NCBI GenBank assembly: GCA_965262235.1
Contig: OZ253504.1
Span: 1,488,001 to 1,552,000, forward strand
DNA: 64,000 bases
Source: CATQGW01 sp965262235
GTDB taxonomy: Bacteria > Chloroflexota > Dehalococcoidia > Bin125
Direction: 5' to 3'
The position numbers were made by a program, and so were the translations under genes. This document shows positions 50,981 through 60,310 of the stretch, one piece after another; position 1 is the stretch's first letter; each line of letters opens with the position of its first letter. A model generated the notes under the pieces. It ran no database searches. It saw nothing but the letters and a program-made list of their open reading frames with translations, and was not told the DNA's origin.

Positions 50981-51996
50981 AGGCAGCCGTCCTCGAGCAT
51001 CCACTCGACCATCTGGATCATGTTCAGCGCGGCGCCCTTGCGCAGGTTGTCGGCCACGCACCACCAGGCGAGGCCGTTTGGATGTGAGGCGTCCTGACGC
51101 AGCCGGCCGACGAACACGTCATCAACGCCCGTCGCGTCGAGCGGTGTGGGGTACTGGCCGGGCGCGCGGCCGTCCATGACGGTCAGCCCCGCCTGGCGCT
51201 CCCAGAGCGCGCAGGCCTCAGCCACGGAAAGCGGCTGGTCGAACTCGGCGTGGACGGCGACGGCGTGTGAGATTTCGGTCGGGATGCGCACGCAGGTCGC
51301 GCTCAGCGCCAGGCTCGGGTGGTGCAGGATCTTGCGGCTCTCGACCCGCATCTTCCACTCTTCCCTCGTGTAGCCGTCGTCGAGGAAGACGTCGATCTGC
51401 GGAATCGCGTTGTAAGCGAGCTGGCGCGGATGCTCCGCGACGGTGACCTCGCCGCCGGCCGCGATCGCGGCGTTCTGCTCGAGCAGCTCAACCGTGGCCG
51501 CGCCGCCGGCGCCCGAGGCCGACTGGTAGGTGTCGGCGATCACCCGGGTCAGTCCGCGCGCCCGCATCAGCGGCGCCAGCGTCAAGACCAGCGGGACGGT
51601 ACTGCAGTTGGGCGTCGCGATGATGCCGTGGTGCTGGCGCAGGTCTTCGGGGTTGATCTCGGGCACGACCAACGGCACGCCGTCCTGCTGACGAAACGCC
51701 GAGGAGTCGTCGAACGCGATCGCGCCGCGTTCCGCCGCTACGGGGCAGAGCTCCTTCGAGGCCGCGGTGGAGGCGGAGATGAAGGCGATGTCGGCGCCGT
51801 CAAACGCGTCGTGCGTGGTCTCACGGACGGTCAGCTGTTCGCCGCGGAAGGCGAGCTGACGACCGGCGGAACGCTTGGTCGCGAGCAGTCGCAACTCGCC
51901 CACCGGGAAGTCACGCTCCGCCATGCACTTGAGGAACTCGGCGCCCACCACACCCGTCGCTCCGACCAACGCCACCGTCAGTTCGCGGCCCATCAC
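50977..51996 (-). CDS. asd: Aspartate-semialdehyde dehydrogenase
   Basis: Asd reduces aspartyl phosphate to aspartate semialdehyde for lysine, threonine and methionine synthesis. The 339-residue product has the NADP-binding GATGVVGAEFL near residue 12, the catalytic Cys at C131 (ATPNCSTVP), and a histidine-containing active-site helix (CVRIPTEISHAVAVHAEF). Length is normal. It follows dapB by 102 bases, and its stop overlaps the stop of the toxin-like gene on the other strand by 4 bases. Confidence 0.96.
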   Translation of the reverse strand: MMGRELTVALVGATGVVGAEFLKCMAERDFPVGELRLLATKRSAGRQLAFRGEQLTVRETTHDAFDGADIAFISASTAASKELCPVAAERGAIAFDDSSAFRQQDGVPLVVPEINPEDLRQHHGIIATPNCSTVPLVLTLAPLMRARGLTRVIADTYQSASGAGGAATVELLEQNAAIAAGGEVTVAEHPRQLAYNAIPQIDVFLDDGYTREEWKMRVESRKILHHPSLALSATCVRIPTEISHAVAVHAEFDQPLSVAEACALWERQAGLTVMDGRAPGQYPTPLDATGVDDVFVGRLRQDASHPNGLAWWCVADNLRKGAALNMIQMVEWMLEDGCL

Positions 51997-52098
51997 TGTC
52001 TCCTGGTTGCAATCGCACGGTCTTTCGGCAAGTCATTCCGCATCGTACGGACGCATCCAACAGCGCCATGACGCGCACGCCACAGACGTGGGCTGTGT

Positions 52099-52887
52099 TT
52101 ACTCGCGCAGGCCGAGCAAGCGGTCGAGGCCGACGACGAGATGATCAAGCGTCGGCGCAGCGCGAACGGCGCGCAAAATCTGGGGCAGGAACGACTCGCG
52201 GCTCATCGAGTCGTGGCGCAGCGTGAGCGTCTCGCTGACGCCGCCGAAGATTGTCACCTGGTGGGCGACGAGGCCGGGCAGGCGGACCGAATGCAGGCTC
52301 GCTCCCGCGAGTTCGGCGCCGCGGCCGCCGGGGATCGTCTCGCGCTCCGATTCGCGTCGGGTGAAGTCGCTGTCGCGCGCTTCGCGCATCGCCTGAGCGG
52401 TCGCGATCGCGGTGCCGGACGGCGAGTCGACCTTGCCGTCGTGGTGCTGCTCGATGATCTCGACGGCATCGAAGAACGGGGCGGCGACGCGGGCGAGGTG
52501 CATCATCATCACCGCGCCCAGCGCGAAGTTCGCGGCGACCACACCGCCCAGCTGGAGGTCGCGGCAGGCGCCTTCGGCCGCGCTGACCAAGCCATCGGGC
52601 AGGCCGGAGGTCCCAATCACGGGATGCACGCCCGCGGCGATCGCCGCGGGCAGCAGCTGCGTGGTCCAGTCGACGTGGCTGAAGTCGACGACCACATCGG
52701 CCGACCATCCGGAGAGCGCGTCGACCTCGTTGCTGAGCGGGACCTCACGGCCCCGCACGTTGATCGTCTCCGAGCTCGCCAGACCGTCGAGCGCCCCCAC
52801 CAGTTCGAGATCAGCGGCCGCGTCGATCACGGCCATGATCTGCTGACCCATATTGCCGGCGCCGCTCATCACGACTCGCGTGGCCAT
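52099..52887 (-). CDS. dapB: 4-hydroxy-tetrahydrodipicolinate reductase
   Basis: DapB reduces the DapA product in the lysine/diaminopimelate pathway. The 262-residue product starts MATRVVMSGAGNMGQQIM (nucleotide binding; Ser replaces the first Gly of the usual GxxGxxG) and contains IEQHHDGKVDSPSGTA with the catalytic H148-H149 and K152. GGAGG lies just upstream of the ATG, and a small inverted repeat lies about 19 bases upstream. It is the first gene of the lysine group on this strand. Confidence 0.96.
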   Translation of the reverse strand: MATRVVMSGAGNMGQQIMAVIDAAADLELVGALDGLASSETINVRGREVPLSNEVDALSGWSADVVVDFSHVDWTTQLLPAAIAAGVHPVIGTSGLPDGLVSAAEGACRDLQLGGVVAANFALGAVMMMHLARVAAPFFDAVEIIEQHHDGKVDSPSGTAIATAQAMREARDSDFTRRESERETIPGGRGAELAGASLHSVRLPGLVAHQVTIFGGVSETLTLRHDSMSRESFLPQILRAVRAAPTLDHLVVGLDRLLGLRE

Positions 52888-52905
52888 CGCATACCTCCAT
52901 TCGCC

Positions 52906-52922
52906 CCGTGTTGGCTACACGG
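52906..52922. promoter_or_regulatory. Short inverted repeat upstream of dapB
   Basis: CCGTGT-TGGCT-ACACGG is a 6-bp inverted repeat 19 bases upstream of the dapB start, just before its ribosome binding site. It could be an operator or a small leader hairpin; there is no further evidence. Confidence 0.25.
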
Positions 52923-52989
52923 TATCGAGCGTGCGGCTGGTGCGGTTGGCGCGGTGGGCCGCTGGTCAATCACGCCCGCTCAGCCTGCC

Positions 52990-53017
52990 CTTGCTCCCTC
53001 ACGTCGGAGGGAGCAAG
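52990..53017. terminator. Perfect 11-bp hairpin behind pnp
   Basis: CTTGCTCCCTC (52990-53000) pairs with GAGGGAGCAAG (53007-53017) around a 6-nt loop, 15 bases after the pnp stop (53033, minus strand). There is no U-tract, so it may be a GC-type terminator or a 3' stabilising stem for the pnp mRNA. Confidence 0.6.
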
Positions 53018-53032
53018 AGTGCGGCTGGGGAT

Positions 53033-56014
53033 CTAGCGGCTGGGCGCGCCGAAGTCGGAGCGCGGCGGCGGCGGAGGCGGCGGCGGTCCGTCGCCGGGGT
53101 CGTCGCGGCGCAGGCCGACTCGCGAGAGGATCCCGCGGCCGGCTCGGCGGTTGCCGGTGTTGTGGTCGGGCTGCCGTTCCTCGCGTTCCTCGCGGTCCGG
53201 ACGTTCCTCGCGGCGCGCGGGGGGCTGTTCAGGCGCGCGCGCGCTCTTGGCTCCGCCGTCGTCGCGTGGCGCGTCCTGGCTCTGCTCGCCAGCCGGACCG
53301 GCCGCGCTACCACGGCGCCGGCGCCGGCGCCGGCGCGGTCGCGCGCCGGGGTCGCGCGGCGGCACGATGGCCGCACCGCCCGATCCGACGGGGCGCTCGC
53401 TGCGCGCCGCTCGGTCGTCGCGGTCATCGCGATCGTCCGGCATGTCCTGAACGTTGCTCTCGTCGCCATCGCTCAAGTCCTCGAACTCCTCGCGTTCGAC
53501 CTCAGCGGTCGCGGGTTCGAGTTCCGGCTCGGGTGCGTTGAACTCGGCCGGGCGCATCTCCTCGTGGGGCTCTTCGTTGGGCTCGTCGCGCCGCTCGTAG
53601 CGCGGTTCGTCGCGAGACTCGCCACGGGGCTCACTGCGCGGCTCGTTGCCGGCGACGGTTCGCTCCACCGGCGCGGCGTCGCGCCGCTGGCGCGGACGCC
53701 GTTCGCGCGCGGGCCGCGGGTCGCTGCGGCTGTCGTCGCTGCGCCGACGGCGCTCGCCGCGGTCATCGGCGTCGCCGGATCGGCCGCGGTCACGCCCGCG
53801 GTCGCCGCCACGATCGCTACCCCGGTCACCGCCGCGGTCACCACCACGATCGCCATCGCGTTCGCGACGGGGACCGCTCTCGCGGCGCGGACCGCGCTCG
53901 CGTGGGGCTCGCTCGCGGGGCGGCCGGCCGCCGCCTCCGTCGCCGCCATCAAGCAGCGCCTTGCAGGACGCATTGACGCGACCGAGGTTGTCGATCTCGG
54001 TGACGACCACGGTCACGACATCGCCCATCTTGACGACATCTTCGACGCGGTCGACGTGGTAGTCGGCAAGCTCAGAGATGTGAACGAGCGCGTCCTTGCC
54101 GGGGACCATCTCGACGAAGGCTCCGAAGGGCAGGATGCGCACGACCTTGCCGGTGTAAATCTGGCCCGGCTCGATCTCGCGGGTGAGGCCCTCGATGCGC
54201 TCGTAGGCGGCTTTGCCGGAGGCGGCGTTGACGGCGGTGATGAAGACCACCCCGCCATCTTCGACGCTGATGTCGGCGCCGGTGTCCTCTTCGAGCGCGC
54301 GAATCGAGCGGCCGCCGGGGCCGATCAGCTGGCCGATCTTCTCGGTCGGCACGTCGATCCGCAGGATCCGCGGAGCGTGCTCCGACATCTCGTCACGCGG
54401 CTCGGCGATGCACTCGGTCATCACATCCATGATCTCGAGCCGTGCGTCGCGCGCCTGTTCGAGCGCGCTGGCCAGGATCTCGAGGTCGATGCCCTTGACC
54501 TTCATGTCCATCTGCAGGGCAGTGACGCCCTCGCGGCTGCCGGCGACCTTGAAGTCCATGTCGCCAAGGTGGTCTTCGATGCCGGCGATGTCCGTGAGGA
54601 TGGCGACATCGTCGTCACCCTTGATCGCGCCCATCGCGATGCCCGCGATCGGCGTGCGAATCGGCACGCCGGCGTCCATCATCGAGAGCACCGAGGCGCA
54701 GACGCTGGCCATCGAGGTGCTGCCGTTGGAGGAGAGCACCTCGGAGACGATCCGGATGACGTAGGGGAACTCTTCGAACGGCGGCAGGATCGCCTGCATC
54801 GCGCGCTCGCCGAGCATCCCGTGGCCGATCGAACGGCGGTTGGGGTTGCCAACGCGGCCCGTTTCGCCGACCGAGAACGGCGGGAAGTTGTAGTGGTGCA
54901 TGAAGCGCTTGCTGTCCTCGGGGGTGAGGTCATCAAGGCGCTGCGCCATGCCGCTGCCAGCGAGCGTGGTGATCGAGAGCACCTGAGTCTCGCCGCGCTG
55001 GAACAGGCCGGAGCCGTGCGTGCGCGGCACGAGGCCGGTGTCGGCGCTCAGCGATCGCAGGTCGGTGGTGCCGCGACCGTCGGGGCGCTGGCCGCGCTCG
55101 AGGATGTTGGCGCGCACGATCTGCTTCTCAAGCTCGTCGAACGCGGCCTTGTAGAGGTCGCGGTCGGCGTCCGCGGGGGCGGCCTCGAGCGCGGCGTCGC
55201 GGACAGCCTTGCGGCCCTGATCCGTCTCAGCCTTGTCCGTGGCGGCGCTGAAGACGGCTTGCAGGTCGCCGCGGCTGTGCTGGTCGACAAACGCCAGCGC
55301 GTCGGGATCGACCGTGTCCGCCGTGAACGCGCGCTTGGCGACGCCCGCTTCCTCAGCCAGCTGCTGCTGCAGCTCGCAGATGGTCGCGATCGCTTCCTGG
55401 CCGAGAGCCAGAGCGTCGACCAGCAATGCCTCGGGGACCTCGCCGGCCTCGGCTTCGACCATGGTGATCGCGTCGTGTGTGCCGGCGACGACCAGGTTGA
55501 GGTCGCTCTGCTCGAGCTGCGCGAAGGTCGGCTGCAGAATCAGCTCGCCGTCGACGTGGCCGATCCGCACCGAGGCGACCGGGCCGTCGAACGGGATGTC
55601 GGAGATGCACAGCGCGGCGCTGGCGGCGATCGTGCCCAGCGTGTCGGGCGGGTTCTCCATGTCGACCGAGAAGATCGTGATGATCACCTGCGTGTCGTCG
55701 TTGTAGCCCTTGGGGAAGAGCGGGCGAAGCGGACGATCGGTCAGCCGCGCGGAGAGAATCGCGGTGGTGGTGGGCCGGCCTTCGCGGCGGAAGAACGATC
55801 CGGGGATGCGCCCGGCGGCGTAGAGCCGCTCCTCGAACTCGACCGAAAGTGGGAAGAAGTCGATCCCGGGCCGTGGCGTGGAGGCCGTGGCCGTGCCCAG
55901 CAACATGGTGTCGCCGTAGCGCACCGTGACCGCGCCGCCTGCCTGCTGGGCGAGCCGCCCCGTCTCGATCGCGAGCGTGCGCCCGGCGATCTCCGCCTCA
56001 ACCGTGTATGTCAT
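53033..56014 (-). CDS. pnp: Polyribonucleotide nucleotidyltransferase with an unusually long disordered tail
   Basis: PNPase degrades RNA phosphorolytically from the 3' end. Of 993 residues, 1-550 contain the two RNase-PH domains and helical linker (IDFFPLSVEFEERLYAAG, GETQVLSITTLAG, HYNFPPFSVGETG, DMDFKVAGSREGVTALQMD), about 552-610 the KH domain (IGQLIGPGGRSIRALEED) and about 618-688 the S1 domain (GKVVRILPFGAFVEMVPG). The remaining roughly 300 residues are low complexity: RGGDRGGDRGSDRGGDRGR, Glu/Pro/Arg stretches, and eight prolines in a row near the end. Bacterial PNPases usually end near 700-750. The tail could bind RNA or partners, as the tail of RNase E does. AGGAG precedes the ATG. 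Confidence 0.96.
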   Translation of the reverse strand: MTYTVEAEIAGRTLAIETGRLAQQAGGAVTVRYGDTMLLGTATASTPRPGIDFFPLSVEFEERLYAAGRIPGSFFRREGRPTTTAILSARLTDRPLRPLFPKGYNDDTQVIITIFSVDMENPPDTLGTIAASAALCISDIPFDGPVASVRIGHVDGELILQPTFAQLEQSDLNLVVAGTHDAITMVEAEAGEVPEALLVDALALGQEAIATICELQQQLAEEAGVAKRAFTADTVDPDALAFVDQHSRGDLQAVFSAATDKAETDQGRKAVRDAALEAAPADADRDLYKAAFDELEKQIVRANILERGQRPDGRGTTDLRSLSADTGLVPRTHGSGLFQRGETQVLSITTLAGSGMAQRLDDLTPEDSKRFMHHYNFPPFSVGETGRVGNPNRRSIGHGMLGERAMQAILPPFEEFPYVIRIVSEVLSSNGSTSMASVCASVLSMMDAGVPIRTPIAGIAMGAIKGDDDVAILTDIAGIEDHLGDMDFKVAGSREGVTALQMDMKVKGIDLEILASALEQARDARLEIMDVMTECIAEPRDEMSEHAPRILRIDVPTEKIGQLIGPGGRSIRALEEDTGADISVEDGGVVFITAVNAASGKAAYERIEGLTREIEPGQIYTGKVVRILPFGAFVEMVPGKDALVHISELADYHVDRVEDVVKMGDVVTVVVTEIDNLGRVNASCKALLDGGDGGGGRPPRERAPRERGPRRESGPRRERDGDRGGDRGGDRGSDRGGDRGRDRGRSGDADDRGERRRRSDDSRSDPRPARERRPRQRRDAAPVERTVAGNEPRSEPRGESRDEPRYERRDEPNEEPHEEMRPAEFNAPEPELEPATAEVEREEFEDLSDGDESNVQDMPDDRDDRDDRAARSERPVGSGGAAIVPPRDPGARPRRRRRRRRGSAAGPAGEQSQDAPRDDGGAKSARAPEQPPARREERPDREEREERQPDHNTGNRRAGRGILSRVGLRRDDPGDGPPPPPPPPRSDFGAPSR

Positions 56015-56030
56015 TCCTGCTCCTCATGCT

Positions 56031-56057
56031 GCGCGCCAGCGACAGTCGCTGGCGCGC
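56031..56057. promoter_or_regulatory. Perfect 12-bp hairpin in the pnp leader
   Basis: GCGCGCCAGCGA pairs with TCGCTGGCGCGC around the loop CAG, directly before the pnp ribosome binding site on the minus strand. In E. coli an RNase III-processed hairpin in the same rpsO-pnp position mediates autoregulation of pnp. No U-tract follows on the minus strand, so this is more likely a processing/regulatory stem than a terminator. Confidence 0.55.
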
Positions 56058-56073
56058 GTGGCTACAAAACTGG

Positions 56074-56100
56074 AGCGCTGCGGGAATCGTTCCCGGCGCT
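56074..56100 (-). terminator. Hairpin followed by a short U-tract behind rpsO
   Basis: AGCGC-TG-CGGGAA and TTCCCG-GCGCT pair into 11 bp with a 2-nt bulge and a 3-nt loop. On the minus strand it is followed by CCAGTTTTGT, so it looks like a weak intrinsic terminator that would let part of the transcription continue into pnp. Confidence 0.5.
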
Positions 56101-56197
56101 ATCACGCGACCCGTGGTCTGGTGGGGTCGATGTCCGTGTCCTCTGCCCACTTCGCGCGGCGGCGGAGGCGGCGGGGCCATGCGTCGTTCAGCGTCGC

Positions 56198-56464
56198 TTA
56201 GCGGCGCAGCCCCAGCGCAGCAATCAGCGCGCGGTAGCGACCCACGTCTTCGCGGTTCAGATAAGCAAGCTGTCGGCGGCGTCGTCCAACCAGCTTCATC
56301 AATGAGCGCCGCGTGGCGTAGTCGTGTCGGTGTTCCCGCAGATGCGCGGTGAGCATTGTGATTCGCTCGGTCAGTTGCGCGACCTGGACCTCCGGCGATC
56401 CGGTGTCGGCCTCGTGTCGGCCATGTTCGCGCGCGAGGGCGGCTTTTTCTTCCGTGCTCAGCAT
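56198..56464 (-). CDS. rpsO: 30S ribosomal protein S15
   Basis: S15 binds 16S rRNA and the h20-h22 three-way junction. The 88-residue product begins MLSTEEKAALAREHGRHEAD and has TGSPEVQVAQLTERI and HDYATRRSLMKLVGRRR as expected of the family; length is normal. The ribosome binding site is weak, which fits S15 control of its own translation in other bacteria, but no pseudoknot was established here. It lies upstream of pnp on the same strand, the classical arrangement, with two hairpins between. Confidence 0.97.
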   Translation of the reverse strand: MLSTEEKAALAREHGRHEADTGSPEVQVAQLTERITMLTAHLREHRHDYATRRSLMKLVGRRRRQLAYLNREDVGRYRALIAALGLRR

Positions 56465-56540
56465 CCGTACGTCTCTGCAGGTGTTTCGCCGCACCGGGGG
56501 GCCTTCCTGACCCACACTTCGGCGCTGGTCGAACGATGGG

Positions 56541-56571
56541 AATGTACCACAGACCGCGCTCACGACGCCAA
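56541..56571 (-). promoter_or_regulatory. Putative rpsO promoter with extended -10
   Basis: On the minus strand TTGGCG (56566-56571), 19 bases, then TACATT (56541-56546) preceded by TGG, an extended -10 motif. Transcription would start near 56534, about 70 nt before the rpsO ATG. Confidence 0.45.
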
Positions 56572-56666
56572 AGGCTCGAGGCGGATTCGTACAATCCTGC
56601 GCAACGTGGGACACTGAGGCTGTAGCCGGCGCGTCGTGAGCGCCGCGAAGGCTGGTGAGCTGGGCC

Positions 56667-57002
56667 ATGCAGACACACCCGATCATGATTGTCCGCGCGC
56701 GGCTCGACCCCGGCGTGCTCGACGAGTTCGAGGCCTGGCATCGCGAGACGCATCTGCCCCACGTGCTCGAGATCCCGGGCATCGTCTCGGCGTTCCGCGT
56801 GCGCGGTCAGAATCCGATCGCGGGCAGCCACCTGATGAGCTACACGTTCGAGAGCGAGTCGGCCGTGCAGCCGGCGCTCTCGTCGAAGGAAGCGCAGCAG
56901 GCGCGGCGCGACTGGGAGAGCTGGGCGGACCAGGTCTACGAGCTGAGTGTTGAGATCTACGCGCCGCTCGCGCCGCTGCCGATCTTCCAGCACCACAACT
57001 GA
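56667..57002 (+). CDS. Small dimeric alpha/beta-barrel (EthD/DUF4286-like) protein
   Basis: A 111-residue protein beginning MQTHPIMIVRARLDPG, with LDEFEAWHRETHLPHVLEIP and IVSAFRVRG as the characteristic ferredoxin-like half-barrel. Related proteins are small enzymes or stress-response binders that dimerise. The ATG at 56667 is preferred to an in-frame GTG at 56655 because of spacing to GGTGAG. TACAAT (56590-56595) is a possible -10, so it is probably transcribed divergently from rpsO. Function unknown. Confidence 0.7.
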   Translation: MQTHPIMIVRARLDPGVLDEFEAWHRETHLPHVLEIPGIVSAFRVRGQNPIAGSHLMSYTFESESAVQPALSSKEAQQARRDWESWADQVYELSVEIYAPLAPLPIFQHHN

Positions 57003-57027
57003 CCGCAACTGGCAGCGTCCGAGCCAA

Positions 57028-57369
57028 CTACGCGTCGCCGGCGCCGTTGTCCGGCTGCTTGAGCGTGACCGCGGTGCCGTAGATGTAGACCTCGGCGATG
57101 AAGTCCGCGATGTTCGAGGTCATCAGGCGCACGCCAACGACCGCGTCGGCGCCGCGGGTGGCGGCCTCCTGCTCGAGCTCGGCGAGCGCCTGCTCGCGTG
57201 ATTCGAGCATCAGCTGCTTGTAGGCGCCGATCTCACCCCCGACCAGGCCCTTCAGCCCGGCCAGGATGTCGCGCCCGATGTGCCGCGCGCGGACCGTGTT
57301 GGCGATCACCAGGCCGAGCGACTCATCGATCTCGCGGCCCGGCACCGACTGCGTCGTGACGATCAGCAT
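57028..57369 (-). CDS. YbjQ/UPF0145 family protein
   Basis: A 113-residue protein of the YbjQ family, beginning MLIVTTQSVPGREIDESLG and containing ATRGADAVVGVRLMTSN. Family members form oligomers and have been linked to metal binding, but the function is not established. The first 47 bases overlap the end of the PAP2 gene in another frame, so the two are transcribed together. The length is normal. Confidence 0.85.
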   Translation of the reverse strand: MLIVTTQSVPGREIDESLGLVIANTVRARHIGRDILAGLKGLVGGEIGAYKQLMLESREQALAELEQEAATRGADAVVGVRLMTSNIADFIAEVYIYGTAVTLKQPDNGAGDA

Positions 57370-58180
57370 CCGTATTCCCCCAGCTCCAGCGGGCCGCCTT
57401 CGTTCGCAGCAGCTCGAATTTCATGTTAGGCCGCAGCCGCTGAGCAAGATGGGCGACCAGCACGGCCAGTGCGACCACCGCGACACCCGCCGCCGCGTCG
57501 AGCACCCAGTGATTGGCGGTCGCGACGACCGCCCACGCTTGTGACGCCGGCAGCAGGACCGCGAACGACAGCCAGGCCGCCTGTCGCACGCCGGCTCGCG
57601 ATCTCGCGACACGCCAGGCCGCGACGCCGGCGAGCAGCGCCCAGCCGACGTGCAGGCTGGGCAGCGCCGCGTAGGGGTTGACGAACGGGCCGACCTCCTG
57701 CGCCTGGTAGGAGGCCGCCGCACGCGAAGCGAGCGTGTCGATGTAGCCGAGCTCGGGCATCAGGCGCGGCGGCGCGGTCGGCCAGACGACGTAGCAGACG
57801 ATCCCCAGCAGCGCCGAGACGACCAACGCCGCGCGCAGCCAGCGCCACGTGGCCCGGTCGCGAAACCAGAGCCACAAGGCCAGCACGATCAGCAGCGGCA
57901 TGTGGCCCCAGAAGTAGACAGCGTTGGCCAGGTCGACAACGAGGTTGGCGCTCAGGGCCGCTTCGTGAACGGCCAGCTCCCAGGCGAGCCCCAGCGTCTG
58001 CTCCAGTTCGAGCAGCGCGCGGGCCCGCGCGAACGCCTCGGCGGCGCGGTCCTGCACGGCGCCGCGGACCAGGAAGTACAGCAGCGCGGCGGCCCCCACC
58101 AGGCCCAGCTCGCGCAAGAACTCGCGCCTGCCGGGCGGCACCGACGACCAGCGCTGCGAGCCCGCCCAATGCAGCCTCAT
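57323..58180 (-). CDS. PAP2-superfamily membrane phosphatase/transferase
   Basis: A 285-residue membrane protein with about six helices. The phosphatase motifs are ALPSLHVGWALL (C2, with the catalytic His) and ATANHWVLDAAAG (C3, with His and Asp), as in PAP2 enzymes that act on inositol-phosphate or lipid phosphates. The C-terminal 25 residues (TKAARWSWGNTDADRH) are hydrophilic and overlap the YbjQ start. The ATG is at 58180. Substrate unknown; inositol-phospholipid synthesis in related actinobacterial proteins is one possibility. Confidence 0.85.
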   Translation of the reverse strand: MRLHWAGSQRWSSVPPGRREFLRELGLVGAAALLYFLVRGAVQDRAAEAFARARALLELEQTLGLAWELAVHEAALSANLVVDLANAVYFWGHMPLLIVLALWLWFRDRATWRWLRAALVVSALLGIVCYVVWPTAPPRLMPELGYIDTLASRAAASYQAQEVGPFVNPYAALPSLHVGWALLAGVAAWRVARSRAGVRQAAWLSFAVLLPASQAWAVVATANHWVLDAAAGVAVVALAVLVAHLAQRLRPNMKFELLRTKAARWSWGNTDADRHDAVGAGPRDR

Positions 58181-58268
58181 TCCGACACGGTATCCGCCGC
58201 GCCCGCTGTAGCATCGTCAGCACATTCGCGGCTTTCGCGCGTTGGCGCGCTGGAACGAGACGGGCACC

Positions 58269-59776
<1,508 letters not shown>

Positions 59777-59780
<4 letters not shown>

Positions 59781-60118
59781 CCACCGAAGAACAGATCACC
59801 GACCTGCCGGCCGAGGAAGAAGCGCGCCTGCGCGACGAGTACCGCGCGGAGATGACCGAGCTGGCCGATCGCTTCTGCGAGGAGCGCGGCTACGTCCTGA
59901 TGAACGCCGACCAGACCATCGAGGACTTCGTCTCGATGCGGCTGCGCTTCGGCAAGTTCTTCTGCCCCTGCCAGCCGGCCAACAATGACGATTCAATCTG
60001 CGTCTGCGAGCCGGTGATCAACGGGCTGGTCGACTTCGAGGGCACCTGCTTCTGCAACTTCTTCACTCTCCCCGAGGGCAAGAAGCCGCTCAAAGAAGAC
60101 ATCATGGCGGACCTGTAG
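59777..60118 (+). CDS. Ferredoxin-thioredoxin reductase catalytic-chain-like iron-sulfur protein
   Basis: A 113-residue protein with three Cys-x-Cys pairs: CPC (C63, C65), CVC (C75, C77) and CFC (C91, C93). This is the cysteine set of the catalytic chain of ferredoxin:thioredoxin reductase, which holds a 4Fe-4S cluster next to a redox disulfide and reduces thioredoxin. The gaps are 9 and 13 residues instead of the plant/cyanobacterial 16 and 8, so it is a variant. The front half (VLMNADQTIEDFV) is family-like. No variable chain or thioredoxin is adjacent. It overlaps pepA. Confidence 0.8.
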
Positions 60119-60127
60119 GGGCTCGCC

Positions 60128-60310
60128 TCAGGGCTCGAAACCCTCGTACGCCGCGGCGCGCGGCCGGATCCGGAAGACCGCAGCCACGCGAGGCGTGATC
60201 GTCAGCCTGTACAAGACGCGATAGCCGTCGCCGACGGCGCGGTGTCCGCCCGCGTTGTTGGTGAGTTCCTTGCAGGCTGCTGCGTGGGGGTCGCTCGCCA
60301 GGCTTCTCAG
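60128..60310 (-). pseudogene. Truncated RelE/ParE-like toxin relic
   Basis: The minus strand after coaBC reads LRSLASDPHAAACKELT, GHRAVGDGYRVLYRLT and VAAVFRIRPRAAAYEGF before a stop. This is the C-terminal half of a RelE/ParE toxin, with the GDGYRVLYRL strand and final Arg-rich strand. No start codon other than a CTG overlapping the coaBC stop is available, and the N-terminal 30-40 residues are missing. No antitoxin gene is next to it. Most likely a decayed gene. Confidence 0.6.

Noticed and set aside
52853..56305. 1150-residue plus-strand open frame over pnp and dapB ends
   Set aside because: Antisense to pnp, with no recognisable domains; frames this long are common in very GC-rich DNA when the real gene lies opposite.
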